DNA of 21,076 nt from the IMG/VR virus record IMGVR_UViG_3300046008_000516, positions 1 to 21,076 of that record; one strand, written 5' to 3'. The notes below the pieces were generated by a model that saw nothing but the letters and a program-made list of their open reading frames with translations, ran no database searches and was not told the origin of the DNA. The DNA is from a virus. Position numbers and translations under genes: made by a program. Of this stretch, positions 1 to 6,505 are shown in pieces; positions within the stretch are counted from its first letter, which is position 1; each line of letters starts with the position of its first letter.

Positions 1-24
1 AAGAATAATTAATAATTTTTTCAT
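1..24 (-). CDS. Start of a gene running off the window (partial)
   Basis: Only the first eight codons (MKKLLIIL) are visible. They look like the start of a signal peptide or membrane segment: two lysines followed by hydrophobic residues. An AAGGAT Shine-Dalgarno sequence lies about six bases before the ATG, and the preceding gene stops one base upstream, as expected in an operon. No function can be given from eight residues. Confidence 0.5.
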
Positions 25-25
25 G

Positions 26-214
26 TTAATCCTTATAATGAAACGAGTCTATAGATTCAAGCTTATCTTTTAACTTTTGTTTTTGATGTTCGATAAAAGC
101 ATCAGATGCACCTTCTTTAATAGGTACATAGAATTGACAGTTTGAAATTGGGGATACAGCAGTGATAAATGTTTTACTTGTATTAAATGGAACATCCATT
201 AAAATATCGTTCAT
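26..214 (-). CDS. Small phage protein of unknown function (62 aa)
   Basis: I do not recognise this 62-residue protein. It has no signal peptide or membrane segment. Its C-terminal third is charged and probably helical (EHQKQKLKDKLESID). Its ATG overlaps the stop of the upstream gene by four bases (ATGA), which suggests translational coupling. The gap to the next gene downstream is one base. The tight packing supports a real gene, but nothing visible indicates its role. Confidence 0.65.
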   Translation of the reverse strand: MNDILMDVPFNTSKTFITAVSPISNCQFYVPIKEGASDAFIEHQKQKLKDKLESIDSFHYKD

Positions 215-1053
215 AGTCGGTCCTTAATTTGTTGATATTTATATTCAACTTCTGGTTTAGTTGTTTCTATCCAGTTACCATTCTTTAATATTTTCCATGT
301 TTGTTCTGACTTATAATAATTGTAGTTGGTTTCATTGAGTTCATAATATGTGATTCTTTCGGAATCTTCGTATCTGGTGATATAATATGGAGAACCGTTT
401 TCTCCAATATCTAATAACGTTTCTATATGTTTAACTGATACCATCTTGTCCTCTTTTCCAAATTTTAGATGTTCCAATAATTTCTTGACAATCGTTAAAA
501 TATTTAGCGTTTTGCCAACTGTAGCATGTTGAACCCAACCTTCTTTTACAATAGTTGGTTCATTTTCATGATAAACCAATTCACCATTAAAAGCATCAAA
601 TGAAATATATTGATATTGATCTGGTAACTTACTAAAATCAATTTCAAATTCTATTTTAATTTTAGTTGTTCCTCCAAACGTAGGACTTGGTAATGAATAA
701 ACACACCAGTAACCATCTACATCTTGCCCTTGATTGATGATAGTACCATTATTATGTTTAACTACTTGACCGATAGTTTCTAATTTTTCTGCTCTAAAGA
801 ATTGAGTTACAGATGTTGTTTCCATTTTAGTTTTTATCTCATCAGGGAAAATTACTTCAACTTTTTGAATTAAATCGCTTACAGTATCATCTAATTCACA
901 TATCTTTTTAATAACTTGATTAAGATATGCAAATGTTCCGATATATGTCGATCGATCAAATAAATTATAATATGGTTTTAAATCAGTTTCATTACTTTTA
1001 ACTACTATCCAACGTTTAATAAAACCACCATTCACATAAACTTTACCTTTCAT
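211..1053 (-). CDS. Phage protein of unknown function (280 aa)
   Basis: This is a 280-residue, probably cytoplasmic protein of no recognisable family. It contains repeated aromatic and acidic stretches and no transmembrane segment. I start it at the ATG at 1053 (MKGKVYVNGG) because a GGAGAG Shine-Dalgarno sequence sits at the right distance. The ATG five codons upstream at 1068 overlaps that GGAG and has no ribosome site of its own. The stop overlaps the start of the 62-aa gene downstream. Upstream is a small membrane protein gene ending at 1094. The function is unknown. Confidence 0.75.
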   Translation of the reverse strand: MKGKVYVNGGFIKRWIVVKSNETDLKPYYNLFDRSTYIGTFAYLNQVIKKICELDDTVSDLIQKVEVIFPDEIKTKMETTSVTQFFRAEKLETIGQVVKHNNGTIINQGQDVDGYWCVYSLPSPTFGGTTKIKIEFEIDFSKLPDQYQYISFDAFNGELVYHENEPTIVKEGWVQHATVGKTLNILTIVKKLLEHLKFGKEDKMVSVKHIETLLDIGENGSPYYITRYEDSERITYYELNETNYNYYKSEQTWKILKNGNWIETTKPEVEYKYQQIKDRL

Positions 1054-1093
1054 TTCATCACTCTCCATAAATAATCATTATGACCAATATTAG

Positions 1094-1231
1094 TTAAATT
1101 GGTAACGAAATTCCAACTAAAAAGACATTGGTCACAATCATCGGATCAAATAAGTTGAAATAAGCAACGACTATTGATGTGACAATGTATGTTCCTAACC
1201 AACTAAAGAACCATTTGTCCGACCTAACCAT
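1094..1231 (-). CDS. Small membrane protein (45 aa)
   Basis: A 45-codon ORF starts inside the end of the upstream gene (ATGGTTAG overlap at 1224-1231) and ends 40 bases before the next start. The product is hydrophobic: after MVRSDKW there is one membrane segment around residues 9-26 (FSWLGTYIVTSIVVAY) and a second, weaker one at 31-45. It is the only coding frame filling this otherwise empty gap. The overlap with the previous stop is typical of translational coupling in this genome. No family is recognised. It could act at the host inner membrane, but that is inference. Confidence 0.6.
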   Translation of the reverse strand: MVRSDKWFFSWLGTYIVTSIVVAYFNLFDPMIVTNVFLVGISLPI

Positions 1232-1745
1232 AATTATTCTTCAACCAAATAATGAACTGTTCCTGTGTTATTAATCCAAACTCAATTAAATTAAACATTC
1301 TTTCTTCGAATACACATAGTAAATGAATCTTGAAAGTAATTGTACTTCTACTATAAGAGTAATCAATATCAGTTGCATGAAACTTATTATATAGGAATTC
1401 AATTACGGTTTCGTCCATTGAATCATCTATGACTGCTAACGCTTCTTTTTTATCTGACCCATGAATATACCATTTGTCTGTATGATTTGTAGTTATTCTA
1501 ACGGAACAATCAATCAATAAAGGGTCTACGATAATTTCGATTTCATCTGTTTCCTTGATAGTGTATTTATAATCATTACATCGACCATACCAGTTACAAT
1601 AACCACCGTTTGATTTACTTTCAATTTCACGTTGAAATTTAAATTGTCCAACCTGGAAAACGAAACCTTCTTTTGGATGGATATTACCGTTTTCAGGGTC
1701 TTCTGTATAAAGTTCACGATGTTTTAAAAATTCAGTTAAGTTCAT
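1224..1745 (-). CDS. Phage protein of unknown function (173 aa)
   Basis: The 173-residue product is soluble and acidic, begins MNLTEFLKHRELYTEDPENG and ends with an aromatic, helical tail. A short cysteine-containing stretch (GGYCNWYGRCNDY, about residues 47-59) is its most distinctive feature, but two cysteines alone do not make a recognisable metal site. The start overlaps the stop of the small acidic gene upstream (1732-1869), and the end overlaps the start of the 45-aa membrane protein. It belongs to the short transcription unit driven by the promoter at 1909-1937. No function can be assigned. Confidence 0.75.
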   Translation of the reverse strand: MNLTEFLKHRELYTEDPENGNIHPKEGFVFQVGQFKFQREIESKSNGGYCNWYGRCNDYKYTIKETDEIEIIVDPLLIDCSVRITTNHTDKWYIHGSDKKEALAVIDDSMDETVIEFLYNKFHATDIDYSYSRSTITFKIHLLCVFEERMFNLIEFGLITQEQFIIWLKNNYG

Positions 1746-1869
1746 TTACCAACTCCACTAATTCGTCTTCGTCCGACCAATCCGCCATATATTTTGCTTC
1801 GTTAAGTTCAACCAATTCATCGTAGCAAAGGTGTTTGTGTAATTCATTAAAGATATGTTCTTCTTTCAT
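1732..1869 (-). CDS. Small acidic protein (45 aa), first gene of its unit
   Basis: The 45-residue product (MKEEHIFNELHKHLCYDELV...) is strongly acidic, especially at its C terminus (DWSDEDELVELVNELN). An ORF extends upstream to an ATG at 1941, but that stretch contains the -35 and -10 boxes of a promoter and a conserved leader. The true start is therefore the ATG at 1869, preceded by a GGAG Shine-Dalgarno sequence. Small acidic proteins behind strong promoters are common among early phage genes that act on host factors. That is context only; no family is recognised. Confidence 0.65.
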   Translation of the reverse strand: MKEEHIFNELHKHLCYDELVELNEAKYMADWSDEDELVELVNELN

Positions 1870-1887
1870 TTTTAACGCTCCTATAAG

Positions 1888-1903
1888 GTTTCTTTCTAAG
1901 TTG
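1888..1903 (-). repeat. Conserved 16-nt transcript leader, copy 1
   Basis: The minus-strand sequence CAACTTAGAAAGAAAC begins five bases after the TATAAT box. The identical 16-mer lies at 12246-12261, also exactly five bases after a TATAAT. Two transcripts would thus share the same 5' end. Confidence 0.7.
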
Positions 1904-1908
1904 GGCAT

Positions 1909-1937
1909 ATTATAGGCGATTATGGTTGTCCTGTACA
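1909..1937 (-). promoter_or_regulatory. Sigma-70-type promoter for the 1869 gene unit
   Basis: On the minus strand TGTACA (1937-1932), a 17-base spacer and a perfect TATAAT (1914-1909) form a good bacterial promoter. The predicted transcript starts near 1903, at a 16-base leader that is repeated exactly behind the promoter at 12267-12295. It drives the small genes from 1869 down to the window edge. Confidence 0.7.
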
Positions 1938-2030
1938 ACATTATTTTAACTATTTTACATTAGTTATATAGGAAACATAATAAAATCAATGAGTTAGCAT
2001 TCTAGTTATGCCGAAATAAATTATTGAGCA

Positions 2031-2045
2031 ACGCGGTAACCGCGT
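2031..2045. repeat. GC-rich 15-nt palindrome
   Basis: ACGCGGTAACCGCGT is a perfect palindrome with seven-base arms around one central base, in very AT-rich surroundings. It lies between the polymerase terminator (2053-2090) and the promoter at 1909-1937. It could be a protein-binding site or a short hairpin; the sequence does not decide. Confidence 0.45.
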
Positions 2046-2052
2046 ACACAAC

Positions 2053-2090
2053 AAAATACCCTTATATCTTAGTTGGTATAAGGGTATTTT
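2053..2090 (-). terminator. Rho-independent terminator after the DNA polymerase genes
   Basis: A 14-bp perfect stem (AAAATACCCTTATA at 2053-2066, complement at 2077-2090) with a 10-base loop lies three bases after the last polymerase stop codon. The stem ends in A/T runs on both sides, so it can work in both directions. It closes the polymerase transcription unit. Confidence 0.85.
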
Positions 2091-2092
2091 TA

Positions 2093-3031
2093 TTAGAAGA
2101 AGTCTTCCAACGAAGATTGTTCTTCCGATGTCCAACCTAAAGGAGCAATTAACGTATTACAAGAATTTAAAAACGCCTTCTCAAACATTAATTCCTTATC
2201 CACATATTTATGTAATCCAAACTCAACTGGCAATTTACCAACAAAACCAATTACATTTTCTTTACTAGGATTTCGCTTGTCCAAATAAAGGTATTTTATT
2301 TTGTTCCCTTCGAAAATCTTTTCGTATCTATCAGTAAGGTTCATTTCATCAAGATGATGGTTATACAATAAAGCTGCCCTAGAGTTAATTGGTGTACCCT
2401 GTGTATAAATTGAATTAGGTGAACCAGAATAAACATTAACACCATTAACACCAGTAGGAATTGAAATATCCTCTACTGGAAATTTCATGAAATCGGATTT
2501 AAAATCAGCAACTTTTTTCTGTAACGTTTTTTCATCGCCGTATAATACAGTATCTAGTAATTCCTTTAATTCAGTTTTAACAACTGCTGGTGTAGATGAA
2601 CGGACAAGTTCTAATCCTGTAACTGCTTTTTTAGGCGTTGCGTAACGAACACCCTCATTATCATAAACAGAAATTATGTATTTCTTTTTTGCATGTAGTA
2701 AAAATCGGTCAGATAGCTTCTCCCTCTTCATAATCATCTTGTTTTCATAAGCATTAGTATATTCCGCTAACTCGTCATAAGATTTATTGATAATTGGTTG
2801 TAATACTTTATCGCAAAACTTATCCATAAAATCAATTTTAGCTTCTACTGATTTATCCTTTACTGGAGATGAATTAACAATATCCTTTAACGAAATAAAA
2901 TTAGAATTATGGACACAAATATCATTAGCAAAAAAGTTATGATTATCCTCGACTTCGATATCGAATACATCTAATTCTATTTCACCTAAATCTTCAATTA
3001 CAAAATTATTATAAAATTTTACTTCTAACAT
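2093..3031 (-). CDS. 43: Split-intein C half fused to the C-terminal part of DNA polymerase
   Basis: Residues 1-42 are the C-terminal half of a split intein. They end in the block F/G signature NFFANDICVHN, with the penultimate His and terminal Asn. Residue 43 (Ser, codon 2905-2903) is the +1 nucleophile and starts the C-extein, SNFISLKD. This continues family B polymerase directly after motif C (compare T4 DTDSVYVCVDKV). The remaining 270 residues are the rest of the palm and the thumb, a length close to that part of T4 gp43. The last residues (SSLEDFF) resemble the clamp-binding tail of gp43. The gene has its own AAAAGGTAA Shine-Dalgarno inside the endonuclease gene, 23 bases of which it overlaps. 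This supports separate translation and protein trans-splicing with the N half encoded at 3466-4372. Confidence 0.93.
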   Translation of the reverse strand: MLEVKFYNNFVIEDLGEIELDVFDIEVEDNHNFFANDICVHNSNFISLKDIVNSSPVKDKSVEAKIDFMDKFCDKVLQPIINKSYDELAEYTNAYENKMIMKREKLSDRFLLHAKKKYIISVYDNEGVRYATPKKAVTGLELVRSSTPAVVKTELKELLDTVLYGDEKTLQKKVADFKSDFMKFPVEDISIPTGVNGVNVYSGSPNSIYTQGTPINSRAALLYNHHLDEMNLTDRYEKIFEGNKIKYLYLDKRNPSKENVIGFVGKLPVEFGLHKYVDKELMFEKAFLNSCNTLIAPLGWTSEEQSSLEDFF

Positions 3032-3521
3032 ATTCGGTTACCTTTTCAATTGTTTCTAATTTATTATTTCGGAAATCATACTCCCAAACGTAATAAATGT
3101 CCATATTACGTTCTTCTAATAAAGCGGCTTTCTTTTTAATATCTTTATTCCATATTTCTTGTGCAGTTTTATTCGTATACCCTCTAAATTTCGGGATATC
3201 TGTTGATTTAAATATAGCTGGTTTTGCTTGATATAAAATCATCTTGTCTAAAGTAACTTTATTACCAATTTCAAGAATCCTTTTATATCTTTCGATTAAA
3301 TTTTCTGTTTGATTAGATTCTATAAAATTTGGGATTGTATGCTTAAATACATTTTGTAATTTTAAATCGTTATCGATACAATCCAATAAAAATTTAGCAA
3401 CTGCATCTATACATTCATCTGATGCAGTTAAATTACTTTTATTCATTTTATCAATAACTTTATCTCTAGCTTGAGATAAAGATAAGTTCATCTGTTTTAA
3501 TGATTTCAGTAGGCTTGACAT
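3009..3521 (-). CDS. Vsr-like homing endonuclease nested in the split intein
   Basis: A 170-residue protein is encoded between the two intein halves, in different frames that overlap both (56 bases with the N half, 23 with the C half). Its C-terminal part, about residues 119-153 (TAQEIWNKDIKKKAALLEER, then YYVWEYDF), resembles the core of very-short-patch-repair-like endonucleases. That family is known to occur as free-standing genes inside split-intein 'fractured genes' of phages, and I-Bth0305I is a member. I cannot place all catalytic residues with confidence. It would cut intein-less polymerase genes and spread the cassette. The start is uncertain: ATG 3521 or ATG 3491, neither with a strong Shine-Dalgarno. 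The alternative is an unrelated ORF, but its position and the YYVWE motif argue against that. Confidence 0.7.
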   Translation of the reverse strand: MSSLLKSLKQMNLSLSQARDKVIDKMNKSNLTASDECIDAVAKFLLDCIDNDLKLQNVFKHTIPNFIESNQTENLIERYKRILEIGNKVTLDKMILYQAKPAIFKSTDIPKFRGYTNKTAQEIWNKDIKKKAALLEERNMDIYYVWEYDFRNNKLETIEKVTEYVRSKIL

Positions 3522-4372
3522 TTAAAATTTTACCATCTCTTTTAATTATAATACTATGATCCGCTGTAACTTCAACGGACTTACCATTTAATGTAATTCT
3601 AAACATTTTCTTTTTTACCTTATGTTTCATTACATACTTAATTTTTTTAGATTCTAATTCTTGTGTTTCTGGATTAATACTTAACGTAAATGTATCGTCA
3701 ACAGGTTTTACATAGTCCTTATTTAATTCATCCCGTTTAATAAATACCTGACAACTATCATAAAATGATTCTATTGATTGTTCTAACCCATTGATTCTTA
3801 TTACAGAATCACCCGCAACACTATCGGTATCGGCGTAAAGAACGTAATCTTTATCTTTAGTTTTTAACATTTCTCCTAACTTTTCATTAAATGTATTAGA
3901 AATCCATCTAATTGCTAACTGCCCTGCCAACGTAATTGTTGTTGCCATCCTAATATCAAAGAATAAAAAGTTAGATTCTCCTAAACTGCCATATAAGCTG
4001 TTAATCTTTTTCATTCAGTATAGATTCGTTATTTCTATACCCGTCAATTAAGACAGCTATATATCCCTATATAGAATAGACTATCTCTTCACATCTAATA
4101 ATAGTGTGCTGTGCGCTTCCAATCACTTGATTGTACTTCCCGTAGGAATAGTCGTTACACCTTCAACAGAGTGACATCTATCGACGTTAAACTGAGGCTT
4201 GGCACGGTATTGTCTGTTCTAGATATCCACCGTTTTCACACAGTTTTAAATCACCTAACAGTTAAGCGATTTTAATGGCTAATTGCTCATTATCTTTTGT
4301 TGATATTGTTTGTGTTAAATGTTTTTTATAGTCTAATAATTCTTGTTTAGACATTTCATTGATTTGTTTCAT
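3466..4372 (-). CDS. 43: DNA polymerase fingers/palm fragment with split-intein N half (spliced over a group I intron)
   Basis: Exon 1 (4372-4265) encodes 36 residues from MKQINEMSKQ to DNEQLAIKIA. Exon 2 starts at 4005 with INSLYGSLG, so the spliced product restores family B motif B (K-I-A-I-N-S-L-Y-G). Motif C follows as YADTD, and the intein begins at Ser (3822-3820). Its block A is SVAGDS and its block B is VTADHS, with Thr and His three apart. The intein half is 118 residues and ends at the stop at 3466. The start is set by AAGGAG nine bases upstream, directly after an in-frame TAA that ends the preceding polymerase fragment. Product: about 97 polymerase residues plus IntN, to be joined to the 2093-3031 product. 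Without intron removal the message encodes only 36 residues, because the intron begins with TAA. Confidence 0.9.
4006..4264 (-). ncRNA. ORF-less group I intron (about 259 nt) in polymerase motif B
   Basis: The sequence shows the parts of a self-splicing group I intron. P1: exon AAATCGCT (4272-4265) pairs with GGTGATTT (4255-4248), with a U-G pair at the splice site. P10: CTGTTA (4261-4256) pairs with TAACAG of the 3' exon. A core segment CTAGAACAGACAATACCGTG is similar to the T4 td intron core. P7: GACTAT (4153-4148) pairs with ATAGTC (4084-4079). The intron ends in G at 4006 and starts with an in-frame TAA. Precise removal joins LAIKIA to INSLYG in frame. There is no endonuclease ORF inside. 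The class is probably IA by similarity to td; that subgroup call is inference. Confidence 0.88.
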
Positions 4373-4381
4373 TTCAACTCC

Positions 4382-5746
4382 TTAAATTTCAGATAAACGT
4401 TTCTTAACTAATTCCAACTCTTGTTCAAGTTTTAATTGTTCCTTTCTGACTTCTTTTCTTCTATTATAATATGATAACATTAACTCAGGAAGGAAACCTC
4501 TTTCTTCTTTTTTATAACACCAACCACTAGGAGTTTTAATTAAGCCATCATCTGGTAACGGTTTTTTAGCTAATAAGTAATCTACATCAATATCAGGGTA
4601 ATAAACGTCCGTTAACATTTCTGGACTGATATTATACTGAATAATTAGATGTGGATATAATGATGCTAAATCCATAGATGCAACCCACTCATGCATACCA
4701 ACGATTGGATCTTTAACATAGGCACCTGGATAAGATTCTTTAACTTTGCCGTGCTTTTGTAAAGGCATCGTTGTTTTCTTTTTATTCAAGTAATTAAAGA
4801 TAAGTGTTTCCCACATACCAACTGGAGAATAAACATCTTCGTAATTAATTTTTGCAAGATAAGCGATACCAATATGCAGTTTAATCATACCTTCTTTTTC
4901 TTCGAAGTCCGTGATTAACATAGTATCGATAATGTTATAATCCACGAATTTATTCCAGCACAATTGTTTTAGTTGGTTATCTAGTTTAATATAGTCTTCA
5001 CTAATTGTAACAAATTGATCACGTTGGAATGCTAACTGTTGTAAATCGTTACCATTTTGGTCTGGAATTGGGTTGCCGTTATAAAAGTCTTTGAATTGTT
5101 CGAATTCATCGTGGTTGACTTTTGTGTGTCCTAAAACTTCTTGTGCGATATGGTCTAATTTATATGATTCATAAGTACCGCGACCATATTTTTTGAATAG
5201 TTCCATGTAGTCTAGGTTACTGATTCCGAATAATCTGATGCAGATGTTTCTGTCTTCTCCGTCTTTGATGAATGCTTTGGCTGCTGGTGATTTTGGTGGA
5301 CATGGTTTACAGATATTAAATGGTGAAAGTTGGTTAGTAATGTCTTTGCCTAAGACTTTAGTCATTCGGTGGTATACATAAGGAATATCAAACGTATTAT
5401 TATTCCACCCCGTGATCACATCAGGTTGATTATTTTTCCAATGATTAAGGAATTTAAGTAGTAGTTCTTTTTCGTTTTCTGTGTAGATGTAATTTGGGTT
5501 GTGCCCGGTATAAGGTTTGCTACCGAAAGTGATGGGTGTTTTTGTTTTGAAGTCGACTAAGGTGATTAAAAGGATTTCTTGTACTGGGTTACGCCAATTA
5601 GGAAAAGAACCATCATTATAATTAGTATAATAAGTTGTTTCGTTCCAACTAACCCATGAATTTGTTAATTCATCAAAAACTTCATAATCGGCTGTATTAT
5701 AATTGTCTAAAAATTCATTAATCAGTATTTCTTGATAATTGTTCAT
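4382..5746 (-). CDS. 43: DNA polymerase middle fragment: exonuclease and palm motif A
   Basis: This 454-residue fragment carries Exo II (TGWNNNTFD, 112-120), Exo III (YNIID, 270-274) and polymerase motif A (SMDLASLYPHLI, 357-368, catalytic Asp 359). It lacks Exo I, which is encoded at 6506-6907, and motifs B and C, which lie downstream. Homology seems to begin only near residue 46 (GSFPNWRNPVQEI). The first 45 residues have no obvious counterpart and may derive from the insertion event. The ATG follows an AGAAGGA sequence about 12 bases away, inside the tail of the degenerate HNH gene. It ends (KKRLSEI) in the fingers domain at a TAA that is in frame with the next fragment. A split between motifs A and B is also known in some T4-like Aeromonas phages. 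Confidence 0.93.
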   Translation of the reverse strand: MNNYQEILINEFLDNYNTADYEVFDELTNSWVSWNETTYYTNYNDGSFPNWRNPVQEILLITLVDFKTKTPITFGSKPYTGHNPNYIYTENEKELLLKFLNHWKNNQPDVITGWNNNTFDIPYVYHRMTKVLGKDITNQLSPFNICKPCPPKSPAAKAFIKDGEDRNICIRLFGISNLDYMELFKKYGRGTYESYKLDHIAQEVLGHTKVNHDEFEQFKDFYNGNPIPDQNGNDLQQLAFQRDQFVTISEDYIKLDNQLKQLCWNKFVDYNIIDTMLITDFEEKEGMIKLHIGIAYLAKINYEDVYSPVGMWETLIFNYLNKKKTTMPLQKHGKVKESYPGAYVKDPIVGMHEWVASMDLASLYPHLIIQYNISPEMLTDVYYPDIDVDYLLAKKPLPDDGLIKTPSGWCYKKEERGFLPELMLSYYNRRKEVRKEQLKLEQELELVKKRLSEI

Positions 5747-6499
5747 TTAAGTATTCATTCCTTCTATTAGTCATTCTTGTTTTCATTGCAAGCGTTCTAT
5801 CTTTAATATAATCTATAAATTCTTCTTCTGACATTTTCCCATATTTTTCTTGCTCTAAACGTTTTTGGTTTGTCTTTTTACCTTTTTTACCAGCAGATAT
5901 AGATTTACCTCTTTTTATATGATCGCATACCCATAAAGATTTTGAAAGTCGTTCTTTCTGTTATTCTTGTGTTAGTGAATTATTAAAATTTTTTAATCTT
6001 TCACTTTGTTCAGTTTTTTTACTATCATTTTCATATTGTATTTTTTGAAAATGATTTGGTAAAAATTTTTTATCGCTTTTAATATTAACTTCGAAAGTTT
6101 CATTACAACCGCAAATACATATTCTAGTAATAAATTTATTTTTAATACCATTTATAATTTTTAACCTACCTTCTTCTGTTTTACTTGGATGATTTTCAAC
6201 AAATAATTTTCTACACCAATCATATTTTCTATTATTATTCCTATTTCCATTATGCGAATCTATAGACATAAATCTAAATGCGCAAATTAAGCTAGAAATA
6301 TATTGTGTATTTTTATATATTTTAACTAATAATGCATGAGCGGTATAATGTTCTCTAGCAAATAATCTAATTAGATTAGACTTACTATCATCACCGTTCA
6401 TACATTTAGGAATAATATGATGGACTTCAGTATAGTCAGTTTCTTTATAAATACGTTGTTTTGCATTATCAATTAAAGTTAATTATATTTAAATGACAT
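5718..6499 (-). pseudogene. Degenerate HNH homing endonuclease inserted in the polymerase gene
   Basis: The conceptual protein has the phage HNH signature DYTEVHHIIPKC...DSKSNLIRL...REHYTAH, a cysteine pair region (CICGCNETF) and a basic tail (DHIKRGKS, then GKKGKKTNQ). It appears broken twice. The likely start (ATG 6499, MSFKYN) is one base out of frame with the HNH part. An in-frame TAA at 5963-5961 separates NNSLTQE from QKERLSKSLWVCDH, which continues open for 80 codons to 5718. The longest intact ATG ORF (6401-5961) begins after the first HNH histidines. No group I intron core is visible around it, so it looks like a free-standing gene that split gene 43. A sequencing error or an unusual start codon could mimic decay. 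Confidence 0.7.
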
Positions 6500-6505
6500 A
6501 GAGAT

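Noticed and set aside
1526-1717. 63-codon minus-strand frame inside the 173-aa gene
   Set aside because: It is a shadow of the longer gene in another frame, with no ribosome site.
1870-1941. N-terminal extension of the 45-aa gene to the ATG at 1941
   Set aside because: The stretch contains the TGTACA and TATAAT boxes and the conserved leader, so it is promoter sequence and not coding.
3009-3521. A single continuous intein with an internal endonuclease and two sequencing frameshifts
   Set aside because: Both the C half and the fragment order have proper starts, the C half has a strong Shine-Dalgarno, and the frames overlap cleanly as in known split-intein loci.
4382-5963. Reassigned TAA stop codon explaining the in-frame TAA in both the polymerase and the HNH gene
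   Set aside because: TAA ends most other genes here in the expected place next to ribosome sites, and the polymerase TAA is followed at once by AAGGAG and ATG.
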